Part shown: piece after piece, positions 39,382 through 48,279 of the stretch | Numbering within the stretch: the first letter of the stretch is position 1 | Layout of the letters: each line of letters opens with the position of its first letter | Assembly (NCBI GenBank): GCA_963698735.1 | Contig: CAVOSA010000007.1 | Coordinates: 124,001 to 188,000, forward strand | Reading direction: 5' to 3' | DNA from: RPQJ01 sp963698735 | GTDB lineage: Bacteria; Pseudomonadota; Gammaproteobacteria; Steroidobacterales; Steroidobacteraceae | DNA length: 64,000 bases | Program-made: the position numbers and the translations under genes | The notes under the pieces: generated by a model | What the model saw: the letters and a program-made list of their open reading frames with translations, nothing else | What the model was told of the DNA's origin: nothing | The model's database searches: none

Positions 39382-42300
39382 ATGTCCGAAGCCCCGCGAC
39401 GATTCCAGTTGCAGTCCAATTACCAGCCGGCGGGCGACCAGCCCGAGGCCATCGCGCGCCTGATCGAAGGGCTCGAGAGCGGGCTGGCGCACCAGACGCT
39501 GCTGGGAGTCACGGGCAGCGGCAAGAGCATTGGATACGACGACGAGATTTACATCGTCGAGCACGTCGCCGGCCGCAGTATCGGCTCGATCTGCAAGGCG
39601 GGTCCGTTCATCGACGGTCTGATCGCGGAAGACGGCGCGGTAATCGGCGAAGACGGAGGGCCGGACCGGTACACGTGCGTCAACCGCTCGTACTCGACTC
39701 ATGCATTTGATGTTCGACGCGGCATATCAGGTCTGCACCGAATTGGAGCGTTCCTGCGACATCGCGCTCCGGCGCAGATGTTCGAGCTTCGCACGCGTTG
39801 CGGTCGGTCGGTCACGCTAACCGGCGATCACAATCTTTGGGTACTTCGAGACGGGCTTCCTCTGCTGATCCGCACCGAAGAGGCGGCGGAGGGAGACCGC
39901 ATTCCGGTGCCGAACATGCTGGCGAGCACAGGGGATCTGCGCGTACTCAACGTGTTGCCATACCTGGCGCATTCGGGGCTTTCGGTATTCGCGGAGGAGG
40001 CCGTACTCCAATACGCCGCTGGCGACGGGCGTTCCGATTTCTACGCTGTCATGAAAGCCAGTGGGCTCAAACCTCACAACAAGCTCTTCGCGATGCGCAA
40101 CGGCATACGAGGTCGCGGGATCAAGATCGGTCAGTTTGTCCGGCTCGCGCTCTATCGAACCGGGAATCCGAGCACGTGGCGCGTCGGCGGCAAGCGCGAA
40201 AGTTGCCGTATTCCGGCGGCGCTGCCGCTCACCGACGATGTGCTTCGTCTGTTCGGGTACTACGTCGCAGAAGGCAATTGCCAGGATCGATATTTCATCC
40301 TCGCCAATCGTCATCCGGTATTGCGTCGGCGCATCGAGGGGTCCCTGACGAGCCTTGGGATGCATTTCCACGTCCGCCAGAGCAGCGACTATTCGGTCGC
40401 ATCGAAAGCGTTGACGACGCTGCTCGGCAAGTCCTGCGGCGAGAATGCCGCCGCGAAGCGGCTTCCGGACTTCTGGCCTCAACTGGCGGATGCCGCGCTC
40501 GGGATACTGCTGCGTGCGTACTTCGACGGTGACGCCACGGTCACTCGCAACGGCGAGGTCATCGCAACCACGGCGAGCCGGAGCCTTGCCTCCGATCTTG
40601 CTTACGCACTCAAGCGATTCGGGATTCACGCGCGCCTGCGACCGCGGCGGAAGCGAGCAACGAACTCCGCACATGCAGGAGGCGTGTACTTCGATGTCTG
40701 CATCTCCGGTGGCGAGGACGTCCGCCGCTACGCCGACTTCGTGGGATTCGATCACACGGAGAAAGCCGAACGCCTGCGGGCTGCCCTGGAGCGTGGCACG
40801 GACACGAACGTCGACATCGTGCCCATTAAGCCGGAAAGCTTGAGGGCCTTGCGCAAAGGCGTCGGTTTGACGATGGCGGCGCTGGGGGCAGCGAGCGGCG
40901 TTCGCCACAGTGCGATCAGCCTCATAGAGAGCGGTCGCCGCAGCCCGAGTCGTCGGCTGCTCAAGCAATTGCTCGACGTGCTGGGCATCGAGGCGAACAA
41001 GCAACGCGTAGCGGACATAGGTTGGCGGCGCACGTGGCAGTTGCTCGACAGCTTGTCCCGCGTGCGCTGGACACCGGTAAAGGACGTGCGGCCGGCGAGT
41101 TATCCACACCCGTATGTTTACGACCTTTCCGTTCCCGGGCCCGAAACCTTTCTCGCCGGGCACGGCGGCGCCATCGTGCACAACACTTATACGATTGCAA
41201 ACGTGATCCAGCAGGTCCAGCGCCCGACGCTGGTGATGGTCCACAACAAGACGCTGGCCGCCCAGCTCTACGGCGAGTTCAAGGAGTACTTTCCGCAGAA
41301 CTCGGTCGAGTACTTCGTCAGCTACTACGACTACTACCAGCCCGAGGCGTACGTGCCGTCGTCGGACACGTTCATCGAGAAGGATGCGTCGGTGAACGAG
41401 CACATCGAGCAGATGCGGCTCTCGGCCACCAAGGCGCTGCTCGAACGGCCGGATGCGATCATCGTCGCCACCGTCTCGGCGATCTACGGCCTGGGCGACC
41501 CGAACGCGTACCTGAGCATGGTGCTGCACCTGGTGCGCGGCGACCGCATCGACCAGCGCAAGCTGCTGCGCCGGCTCGCCGACATGCAGTACACGCGCAA
41601 CGAGCTCGACCTGACCCAGGGCACGTACCGCGTGCGCGGCGACGTCATCGACATTTTCCCGGCGGAGTCCGAGCGTGAAGCGGTCCGGGTCGAACTGTTC
41701 GACGACGAGATCGAGGCGCTCAGCTACTTCGACCCGTTGACGGGCGAAGTGCTGCGCAAGGTGCCGCGGCTCACCGTGTACCCGTCGTCGCACTACGTGA
41801 CGCCGCGCGAGCGCGTGGACAGCGCGATCGCGGGCATCCGCGACGAACTGCGCGAGCGGCTGCTGGAACTGCGCGCGAACGACAAGCTGCTCGAGGCGCA
41901 GCGGCTCGAGCAGCGCACCACGTTCGATCTCGAGATGATGATGGAAGTCGGTTATTGCTCGGGCATCGAGAACTACTCGCGCTACCTGTCGGGGCGCCGG
42001 CGGGCGAGCCGCCGCCGTGCCTGTTCGACTACCTGCCGGACAACGCGTTGCTGGTCGTCGACGAAAGCCACGTCACCGTGCCGCAGATCGGCGGCATGTA
42101 CCGCGGCGACCGTTCACGCAAGGAGACGCTGGTCCAGTACGGGTTCCGCCTGCCGTCCGCGCTCGACAACCGGCCGCTGCGGTTCGACGAGTGGGAGGGG
42201 CTCGCGCCGCAGATGATCTTCGTGTCGGCCACGCCGGGGCCGTACGAGTTGAGCCACGGCACCGACGTCGTCGAGCAGGTGGTTCGCCCGACCGGACTGG

Positions 42301-43058
42301 TGGATCCCGAGGTCGAGATCCGCCCGGTGCGCACGCAGGTGGACGACGTGCTCTCCGAGATCCACCTGTGTGTGGCCGCGCACCAGCGCGTGCTGATCAC
42401 GACGCTCACCAAGCGCATGGCGGAAGACCTCACCGATTACCTGCACGAGCACGGCGTCAAGGTGCGCTACCTGCACTCGGACATCGAGACGGTCGAGCGC
42501 GTCGAGATCATCCGCGACCTGCGGCTTGGCAAGTTCGACGTGCTGGTGGGCATCAACCTGCTGCGTGAAGGCCTCGACATGCCCGAAGTGGCGCTGGTGG
42601 CGATCCTCGACGCCGACAAGGAAGGCTTCCTGCGCTCGACGGGCGCGCTGATCCAGACCATCGGCCGCGCCGCGCGCAACGTGCACGGCCGCGCCATCCT
42701 CTATGCCGACCGCGTGACCGGCTCCATGCAGCGGGCCCTCGACGAGACCAGCCGCCGCCGCGCGAAACAGATCGAGTACAACCAGCAGCACGGCATCACG
42801 CCGCAGTCGATCGTGAAAGCCGTGCAGGACATCATGGAGGGCGCCCGTGGCGAGGGCGACAGCCGCCGCAGCGCCATCGTGGAGGAGGCCGGACTGCTGC
42901 TCGGCCCCGAGCAGGCCATGAAGCGGATCAAGAAACTCGAGGCCGAGATGTACAAGCATGCCCGCAACCTCGAGTTCGAGGAGGCGGCCCGGATCCGGGA
43001 CCAGGTCGAGCGGCTGCGCCGTGCTGCGTTCGAGGTCCCCAGCGGCCGCGCGGGTTGA
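39382..43058 (+). CDS. uvrB: UvrB excinuclease helicase subunit carrying an intein (one frameshift)
   Basis: The N-extein reads SNYQPAGDQPEAIARLIEGL and ends GVTGSGK, the start of Walker A. A 553-residue intein follows and the C-extein resumes TYTIANVIQQVQRPTLVM; the spliced join restores GVTGSGKTYTIANVI. Later UvrB features are the beta-hairpin YYDYYQPEAYVPSSDTFIEKD, SAIYGLGDP, DESHVTVPQIGGMY, GLDMPEVALV, IGRAARNVHGR and the C-terminal UVR motif. A frame change near 41999 interrupts it; removing the intein leaves 2,018 nt, one base short of 673 codons, so a single missing base explains it and yields about 672 residues, the normal length. UvrB joins UvrA and UvrC in nucleotide-excision repair. 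Confidence 0.92.
39526..41184 (+). mobile_element. Class 1 intein with LAGLIDADG endonuclease and HTH in UvrB Walker A
   Basis: The intein begins at Ser (SIGYDDEIYIVEHV) directly after GSGK and ends GGAIVHN, followed by Thr+1. Block B is LTGDHNLWVL (TxxH at intein residues 99-102). Block F/G is VYDLSVPGPETFLAGHGG then the terminal His-Asn. Two DOD endonuclease motifs are present: LRLFGYYVAEGN (intein 240-251) and LLRAYFDGDATV (about 328-339). A helix-turn-helix of XRE type (MAALGAASGVRHSAISLIESG) lies near residues 449-469, between the endonuclease and the C-terminal splicing block. Ser1 and Thr+1 are permitted class 1 residues. It is probably splicing-competent, since UvrB needs Walker A. 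Confidence 0.9.
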
Positions 43059-44723
43059 TCACTCGGGCGCGCTGACCACGCGCAACAATGACGTGAGGTC
43101 GGTGATGGTCTCCGCGGAGAGGCTCGGGTTCGGCATCGTCGTGCCGGGCGCGTGGCGGTGCGGGTCGGTGAGGTAGCTTGCGATACGTTCATCGGTCCAG
43201 GCGCCGCCGAGCGAGCGCAGGGCTGGAGAATAGCCGCGAAACGACGTCGCCGCGGTCCGGCGACCGTGGATGTTTGCGAGGCTGGGTGCGTCGCGGTGTT
43301 CATTGGGCTCAAAGGAGTGACACTCGGCGCAGGCGAGGATGGCCATCGAGATGCCGGCTTTGCGCCGCGGCTCGAGTTCGAGCTTCTCGATCGCCTCCTC
43401 GATGTAGGCGAACGACTGCGAGGCCGCGCTCTTGGTGACGAAGACCAGCTCCGCGTCGTCCGTCCAGAGGACAATCCGCCCGTCCGGGTGCTGGTGCACG
43501 TACCGTATGCGCTCGCCGATCTCGATGGGCTCGGCGAACACGATGCGCCCGTCCGTCTCGCGCAGCCGAAACAACGTGCCGGCCTTGAGCGAACCGACGA
43601 GGAAGTCGCCATCCCAGGTGGAATCGAAGCGCTCGACCTGAACGAGGTTTGAAACTCCGATCGAAGGTAGCCAGGCGTGGACCGGCGCATCAAAGCCATC
43701 GTGGCGGCCATGAGGTGCGGTGGTCGGCCATGGCAGCTTGTTGTAGCGTGTGCCCAGGGTAGCGTCTGGCCAGCCGAAGTTGCGGCCCTTCTGCACAAGG
43801 TTCAGTTCGTCACCGCCACGCGGGCCATGCTCGACCGCCCAGACGCGCCCGCTGCGATCCACCATTACCCCCTGCACGTTTCGATTGCCGATGGACAGGT
43901 GCTGCGATTCGCCGGTCGCGACGTTGATCTCGATGACCTTACCGTAGTCGTTGTCGGTGCCTTGCGGCAGGGACCTGGGCGCGTAAAGGCCGTCCCAGTG
44001 GTAGTCACCGCTACCGAGAATCACCTTGCCGGGCCCGGCATAGGCGATCCGGCCGCCCGCCATGTGCCCTTCCAGCGCGCGCATCGTGTCCTTGAGCGGC
44101 AGGCAGGGGTTCGTGCGGAAAAAGACCTCCCACTCTTCCGGTCCCGCGACCATGGTTGCGGGACCGGCATCCGGCCCGTCAAGCGGGAGTCGTGCGAGCG
44201 CCGTGCCGTAGCACTCGAGTTCGGGGCGCCACTCGGTATACGAAACGACCAGGAACCGCCCGGCAACATCCTCGTAATGCAGGATGTCGTTGTAACGAAA
44301 GAACTCGAGCGCGTGCTTCAGGTGCTTGTACTTGCCGGTTTCCGCGGCTGCCTTGTAGGCCGCGAAATGGTTGTCCGGCGCGCTGATCCTGGTCCGCTGA
44401 GGAGTTGTTTCCTGCACCGACCAGATTGCCCCGTCGTGCGTCAGGAGAAGCAGGGCGTCGCCTGCCGATGTCAGCCCGCCGCCTGCGCCCGACCGGTCCA
44501 CAGGCACCTTGATGGTGTGCAGACGAAGACGGAGGAAAGTGCTGGCGACGGTTCGATCCGGCGCAGGTCGCTCGGGCATGAACCCGGTGACATGGCGGCG
44601 GACCGACTTCTGGAGATCGACGACCCGGTTTGCGAACAGTTCCGAATGCGCGGCCAGCAGTCCGACCACGAAGGCCGCGCCCAGTGCGACGACGGCGATA
44701 ATGGGAGTGGCCTTTGCCTTCAC
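43059..44723 (-). CDS. PQQ-type sugar dehydrogenase-like beta-propeller with C-terminal cytochrome c
   Basis: Intact, 554 residues. An N-terminal membrane anchor (TPIIAVVALGAAFVVGLLAAH) precedes a six-bladed-propeller region: VILGSGDYHWDG, VQGVMVDRSGRVWAVEHGPRGGDELNLV and GVSNLVQVERFDSTWDGDFLVGS, the last two as in soluble aldose/PQQ dehydrogenases. The C-terminus has a c-type haem motif CAECH and a methionine in GTTMPNPSL as a likely axial ligand. Probably periplasmic and membrane-tethered, passing electrons from an oxidised substrate to the respiratory chain; the substrate is unknown. The stop abuts the end of uvrB convergently. Confidence 0.75.
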   Translation of the reverse strand: MKAKATPIIAVVALGAAFVVGLLAAHSELFANRVVDLQKSVRRHVTGFMPERPAPDRTVASTFLRLRLHTIKVPVDRSGAGGGLTSAGDALLLLTHDGAIWSVQETTPQRTRISAPDNHFAAYKAAAETGKYKHLKHALEFFRYNDILHYEDVAGRFLVVSYTEWRPELECYGTALARLPLDGPDAGPATMVAGPEEWEVFFRTNPCLPLKDTMRALEGHMAGGRIAYAGPGKVILGSGDYHWDGLYAPRSLPQGTDNDYGKVIEINVATGESQHLSIGNRNVQGVMVDRSGRVWAVEHGPRGGDELNLVQKGRNFGWPDATLGTRYNKLPWPTTAPHGRHDGFDAPVHAWLPSIGVSNLVQVERFDSTWDGDFLVGSLKAGTLFRLRETDGRIVFAEPIEIGERIRYVHQHPDGRIVLWTDDAELVFVTKSAASQSFAYIEEAIEKLELEPRRKAGISMAILACAECHSFEPNEHRDAPSLANIHGRRTAATSFRGYSPALRSLGGAWTDERIASYLTDPHRHAPGTTMPNPSLSAETITDLTSLLRVVSAPE

Positions 44724-44898
44724 GCGTACCTATCCATGCGGGCGGAAATACAGGCGCACGAAGGCTAGCACGAGCGCTCCCTTCGACACTGCGACGGGTT
44801 GCGCGTTGCCCGACAGCCCCAGGCGGCCGGGTGCCCTCGGCCGCGAGGCAGCCACTAGCCTCCGCCATCTCTTCCTGTATCCTTCGCGGCTCGTTTGA

Positions 44899-44973
44899 GG
44901 GCGCATAGCTCAGCGGTAGAGCACTACCTTGACATGGTAGGGGTCCGTGGTTCGATCCCACGTGCGCCCACCA
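44899..44973 (+). tRNA. tRNA-Val(GAC)
   Basis: The acceptor strand GGGCGCA (44899-44905) pairs with TGCGCCC (44963-44969). The anticodon arm is CTACC-TTGACAT-GGTAG with anticodon GAC. The T-arm is CGTGG-TTCGATC-CCACG; discriminator A and encoded CCA follow. The last nine bases, CGCCCACCA, are also the left boundary of the 7.5-kb tandem duplication. Confidence 0.95.
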
Positions 44974-45020
44974 CGATCCCGGCACCTGGGTCATCGTGAA
45001 TCTTGACGGGACCAAAGACG

Positions 45021-46952
45021 ATGCCGGTCATCACCCTGCCTGACGGCAGCCAACGCAGTTTCGAGCAGCCGCCCACCGTGGCGGAACTGGCTGCGAGCAT
45101 CGGCGCGGGCCTCGCCAAGGCCGCGCTCGCCGGCCGTGTCGACGGCAAGCTCGTCGACACTTCGTACCGCATCGACCGTGACGCGCAGGTCTCGATCGTC
45201 ACCGGCAGGGACGCGGACGGCCTCGAAATCATCCGCCACTCCACGGCGCACCTGCTGGCGCAGGCCGTGCAGGCGATCTACCCGGAAGCGCAGGTCACCA
45301 TCGGTCCCGTGATCGAGGACGGCTTCTATTACGACTTCGCCTTCAGCCGGCCGTTCACGCCGGAAGACCTCGCGAAGTTCGAAGCGAAGATGCACGAGCT
45401 CGCCAAGGCCGACCTCAAGGTCGAGCGCAAGCTGATGCCGCGCGACCAGGCGGTCGAGACCTTCAAGAAGCTCGGCGAGCACTACAAGGCCGAGATCATC
45501 GCCAGCATCCCGGCGAACGAAGACATCAGCCTGTACGGGCAGGGCGACTGGTTCGACCTCTGCCGCGGCCCGCACGTGCCGAGCACGGGCAAGCTCGGCG
45601 CGTTCAAGCTCATGAAGGTCGCGGGCGCCTACTGGCGCGGCGATTCGAAGAACGAGATGCTCCAGCGCATCTACGGCACCGCGTGGGCGGACGAGAAGGC
45701 GCTCAAGGCGTACCTCACGCGCCTCGAGGAAGCCGAGAAGCGCGACCACCGTCGCGTCGGCCGCGAACTCGGCCTGTTCCACACGCAGGAAGAAGCGGTG
45801 GGCAGCGTGTTCTGGCACCCGAAGGGTCACACGCTCTGGCGCACCGTCGAAAACTACATGCGCAACCGGCTCGAGCACGCGGGTTACGTCGAGGTCAAGA
45901 CGCCGCAGCTGATCGACCGCGTGCTGTGGGAGAAGTCGGGGCACTGGGAAAACTACCGGCCCAACATGTTCATCGCCGAGTCCGAGGATCGCATCCTCGC
46001 GGTCAAGCCGATGAACTGCCCGGGCCACGTGCTGATCTACCGGCAGGGCATCAAGTCCTACCGCGACCTGCCGCTGCGCATCGCGGAGTTCGGTTCCTGC
46101 CATCGCAACGAGCCGTCGGGCGCGCTGCACGGCCTGATGCGGGTGCGTGCGTTCACGCAGGACGACGCGCACATCTTCTGCACCGAAGACCAGGTCAATG
46201 CCGAAACGGTCGCCTTCTGCGACCTGCTGCTGAGCGTCTACAAGGACTTCGGCTTCGACGAGGTCCGGGTCAAGTTCTCGGACCGTCCGGCCAAGCGGGC
46301 GGGCAGCGACGCCACCTGGGACAAGGCCGAGGGCGCCCTCAAGGCCGCCGTGGAGGCCGCCGGGCTGGAATACACCCTGAACCCGGGGGAGGGCGCCTTC
46401 TACGGCCCCAAGCTCGAGTTCGTGCTGCGGGACGCCATCGGCCGGGACTGGCAGTGCGGCACCCTGCAGGTCGATTTCGTGCTGCCGGAACGCCTGGGCG
46501 CCGAGTACGTGGGCGAGGACGGGGCCGTCCACCGGCCGGTCATGCTGCACCGGGCCATCCTGGGCTCGCTGGAGCGTTTCCTCGGGATTCTCATCGAAAA
46601 CCACGCCGGAAAGTTCCCGACCTGGCTGGCGCCGGTGCAGGCCGTGGTGATGAATATTACGGACGGGCAGGCCGATTACGTGCGCCGGGCAACCGATTTC
46701 CTGAAAAATCAGGGGCTTCGGGTTGAAATGGATTTGCGAAACGAGAAGGTCGGCTTTAAAATCCGCGAACACACCTTGCAGCGGGTCCCGTACCTGCTGG
46801 TCGCGGGCGACCGCGAGTCAGGGTCAAACTCGTTGGCCGTGCGCACGCGCAGCGGCAAGGACCTCGGGTCGATGGGACTGGAAACCCTCGCCTCGAAGCT
46901 TGCCGAAGAAGTCGCGAGCCGCGGCCGTACTGTTTTAGCTTTAGAGGATTGA
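45021..46952 (+). CDS. thrS: Threonyl-tRNA synthetase (copy 1)
   Basis: The ATG at 45021 (MPVITLPDGSQRSFEQPP) is preferred over an upstream TTG at 45003; 643 residues, the usual size. It has an N-terminal TGS domain, an editing domain with HSTAHLLAQ and CRGPH, and a class II catalytic core. The zinc ligands are Cys in MNCPGHVL, His in DDAHIF and His in VMLHRAIL. The anticodon-binding domain is at the C-terminus. Charges tRNA-Thr in the cytoplasm. First gene of the classic thrS-infC-rpmI-rplT-pheST run. It differs from copy 2 at K150Q, D559E and T637I. Confidence 0.95.
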   Translation: MPVITLPDGSQRSFEQPPTVAELAASIGAGLAKAALAGRVDGKLVDTSYRIDRDAQVSIVTGRDADGLEIIRHSTAHLLAQAVQAIYPEAQVTIGPVIEDGFYYDFAFSRPFTPEDLAKFEAKMHELAKADLKVERKLMPRDQAVETFKKLGEHYKAEIIASIPANEDISLYGQGDWFDLCRGPHVPSTGKLGAFKLMKVAGAYWRGDSKNEMLQRIYGTAWADEKALKAYLTRLEEAEKRDHRRVGRELGLFHTQEEAVGSVFWHPKGHTLWRTVENYMRNRLEHAGYVEVKTPQLIDRVLWEKSGHWENYRPNMFIAESEDRILAVKPMNCPGHVLIYRQGIKSYRDLPLRIAEFGSCHRNEPSGALHGLMRVRAFTQDDAHIFCTEDQVNAETVAFCDLLLSVYKDFGFDEVRVKFSDRPAKRAGSDATWDKAEGALKAAVEAAGLEYTLNPGEGAFYGPKLEFVLRDAIGRDWQCGTLQVDFVLPERLGAEYVGEDGAVHRPVMLHRAILGSLERFLGILIENHAGKFPTWLAPVQAVVMNITDGQADYVRRATDFLKNQGLRVEMDLRNEKVGFKIREHTLQRVPYLLVAGDRESGSNSLAVRTRSGKDLGSMGLETLASKLAEEVASRGRTVLALED

Positions 46953-46956
46953 TCGC

Positions 46957-47481
46957 ATCACTGCTCCAACGACCAAGCGCATCCGGCGCAACCAAGAGAT
47001 CACGGCCCCGCAACTTCGCGTCATCGGCGCGGACGGAGAACAAGTCGGGGTGATGACACGCTTCGAGGCGCTGGAATTGGCCGCCTCGCAAGAGCTCGAT
47101 CTCATCGAAGTTTCGCCGATGGCGGAACCGCCGGTCTGCCGGATCATCGATTTCGGCAAGTTCCAGTTCGAGACGAACAAGAAAGCCGCGCTCGCGAAGA
47201 AGAAGCAGAAACAGATACAGATCAAGGAAGTGAAGTTTCGCCCTGGAACCGACGACGGCGACTATCAGATCAAGCTCAGGAATCTGATTCGCTTTTTCGA
47301 GGAAGGGGACAAGGCCAAGGTAACCCTGCGGTTCCGTGGCCGGGAAATGGCGCACACGGACCTCGGTCGGCAGATGCTGATGCGTTTGCAGCAAGACCTC
47401 GCGGCACATGCCGTGGTCGAGCAGCATCCGCTGATGGAAGGCCGGCAGATGGTCATGATGCTGGCGCCAAAAAAGAAGTAA
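46957..47481 (+). CDS. infC: Translation initiation factor IF-3 (copy 1), ATC start
   Basis: Conserved coding continues upstream of the first ATG (47050) to ATC 46957, giving ITAPTTKRIRRNQEITAPQL, the normal IF-3 N-terminus. AGAGGA at 46943-46948 sits eight bases before it, so ATC is the likely start; ATT 46948 is in frame but too close to the ribosome site. Length 174 residues. Other blocks are DLIEVSPMAEPPVCRIIDFG and EVKFRPGTDDGDYQIKLRN. A rare start codon fits the known IF-3 autoregulation by start-codon discrimination. Confidence 0.93.
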   Translation: MTAPTTKRIRRNQEITAPQLRVIGADGEQVGVMTRFEALELAASQELDLIEVSPMAEPPVCRIIDFGKFQFETNKKAALAKKKQKQIQIKEVKFRPGTDDGDYQIKLRNLIRFFEEGDKAKVTLRFRGREMAHTDLGRQMLMRLQQDLAAHAVVEQHPLMEGRQMVMMLAPKKK

Positions 47482-47564
47482 GGGCGGTTTCGGCCGTCTT
47501 TCGCCTTCGATCCGAAGCCGCAAGGCCGAGGTGAGACGGGCTATCAAAAATCAGGAGTTGTTGT

Positions 47565-47759
47565 ATGCCCAAGTTGAAGACCAACCGGGCCGCGGCCAAG
47601 CGTTTTCGCAAGACAGCGAAAGGCTTCAAGCGCGGCCAGTCGCAGAAGCGACACATCCTCACCAAGAAGTCGAGCAAGCGGAAGCGCAATCTGCGCGGCA
47701 CCACCATGGTCGCCAAGCAGGATCTCGTCCGTCTCGAACAATTGCTGCCCCACGCCTGA
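47565..47759 (+). CDS. rpmI: 50S ribosomal protein L35 (copy 1)
   Basis: A basic protein of 64 residues, MPKLKTNRAAAKRFRKTAKG and onward to QLLPHA, the standard L35 pattern. AGGAG at 47551-47555 precedes the ATG. It is co-transcribed with infC and rplT. Identical in copy 2. Confidence 0.95.
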   Translation: MPKLKTNRAAAKRFRKTAKGFKRGQSQKRHILTKKSSKRKRNLRGTTMVAKQDLVRLEQLLPHA

Positions 47760-47767
47760 GGTGACCC

Positions 47768-48133
47768 ATGGCACGAGTTAAACGTGGCGTCATCGCTGGA
47801 CGCCGGCACAAGAAAGTCCTCGCCAAGGCGAAGGGTTATTACAACGCGCGCCGCAAGGTGTATCGCACGGCCAAGCAGGCGGTCATCAAGGCCGGCCAGT
47901 ACGCCTACCGCGACCGCAAGGCCAAGAAGCGTGATTTCCGCGCGCTGTGGATCACCCGCATCAACGCGGGCGCCCGCACGTTCGAGATGTCCTACAGCCG
48001 GCTGATGGCGGGCATCAAGGCCGCTGGCCTCGAAATCGACCGCAAGCTCCTCGCGGACCTCGCGGTGCACGACATCGAAGCTTTCGGCAAGATCGTCGAG
48101 CAGGCCAAAAAGGCCCTCCCCGCCGCCCAGTAA
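47768..48133 (+). CDS. rplT: 50S ribosomal protein L20 (copy 1)
   Basis: A 121-residue protein, MARVKRGVIAGRRHKKVLAK, ALWITRINAGARTFEMSYSR and LADLAVHDIEAFGKIV, all conserved L20 blocks. L20 binds 23S rRNA early in assembly and in other bacteria represses its own operon. Eight bases from rpmI. Protein identical in copy 2. Confidence 0.95.
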   Translation: MARVKRGVIAGRRHKKVLAKAKGYYNARRKVYRTAKQAVIKAGQYAYRDRKAKKRDFRALWITRINAGARTFEMSYSRLMAGIKAAGLEIDRKLLADLAVHDIEAFGKIVEQAKKALPAAQ

Positions 48134-48207
48134 AGGAGCCGGGGACGTCCGCCTGTTTTCCCACGCAGGGGAACAGGGGTGCCTCCCCGGGTTTCCACGG
48201 GACGACC

Positions 48208-48238
48208 AGGCCGGGGCGCGCAAGCGACCCGGCCTTTT
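48208..48238 (+). terminator. Terminator or attenuator between rplT and pheS (copy 1)
   Basis: AGGCCGGG (48208-48215) pairs with CCCGGCCT (48228-48235), then TTT. It lies 74 bp after rplT and 42 bp before pheS, where enterobacteria carry the pheM attenuator. I found no clear leader peptide rich in Phe codons, so it may be a plain or partial terminator. Confidence 0.55.
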
Positions 48239-48279
48239 CAGTTGTACGAGCAGCGCAGCCGCGACGGATACTTCGCCCG

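Noticed and set aside
44991..46772. A 593-codon minus-strand open frame opposite thrS, repeated at 52505-54286
   Set aside because: Shadow of thrS; no recognisable domain and duplicated only because thrS is.
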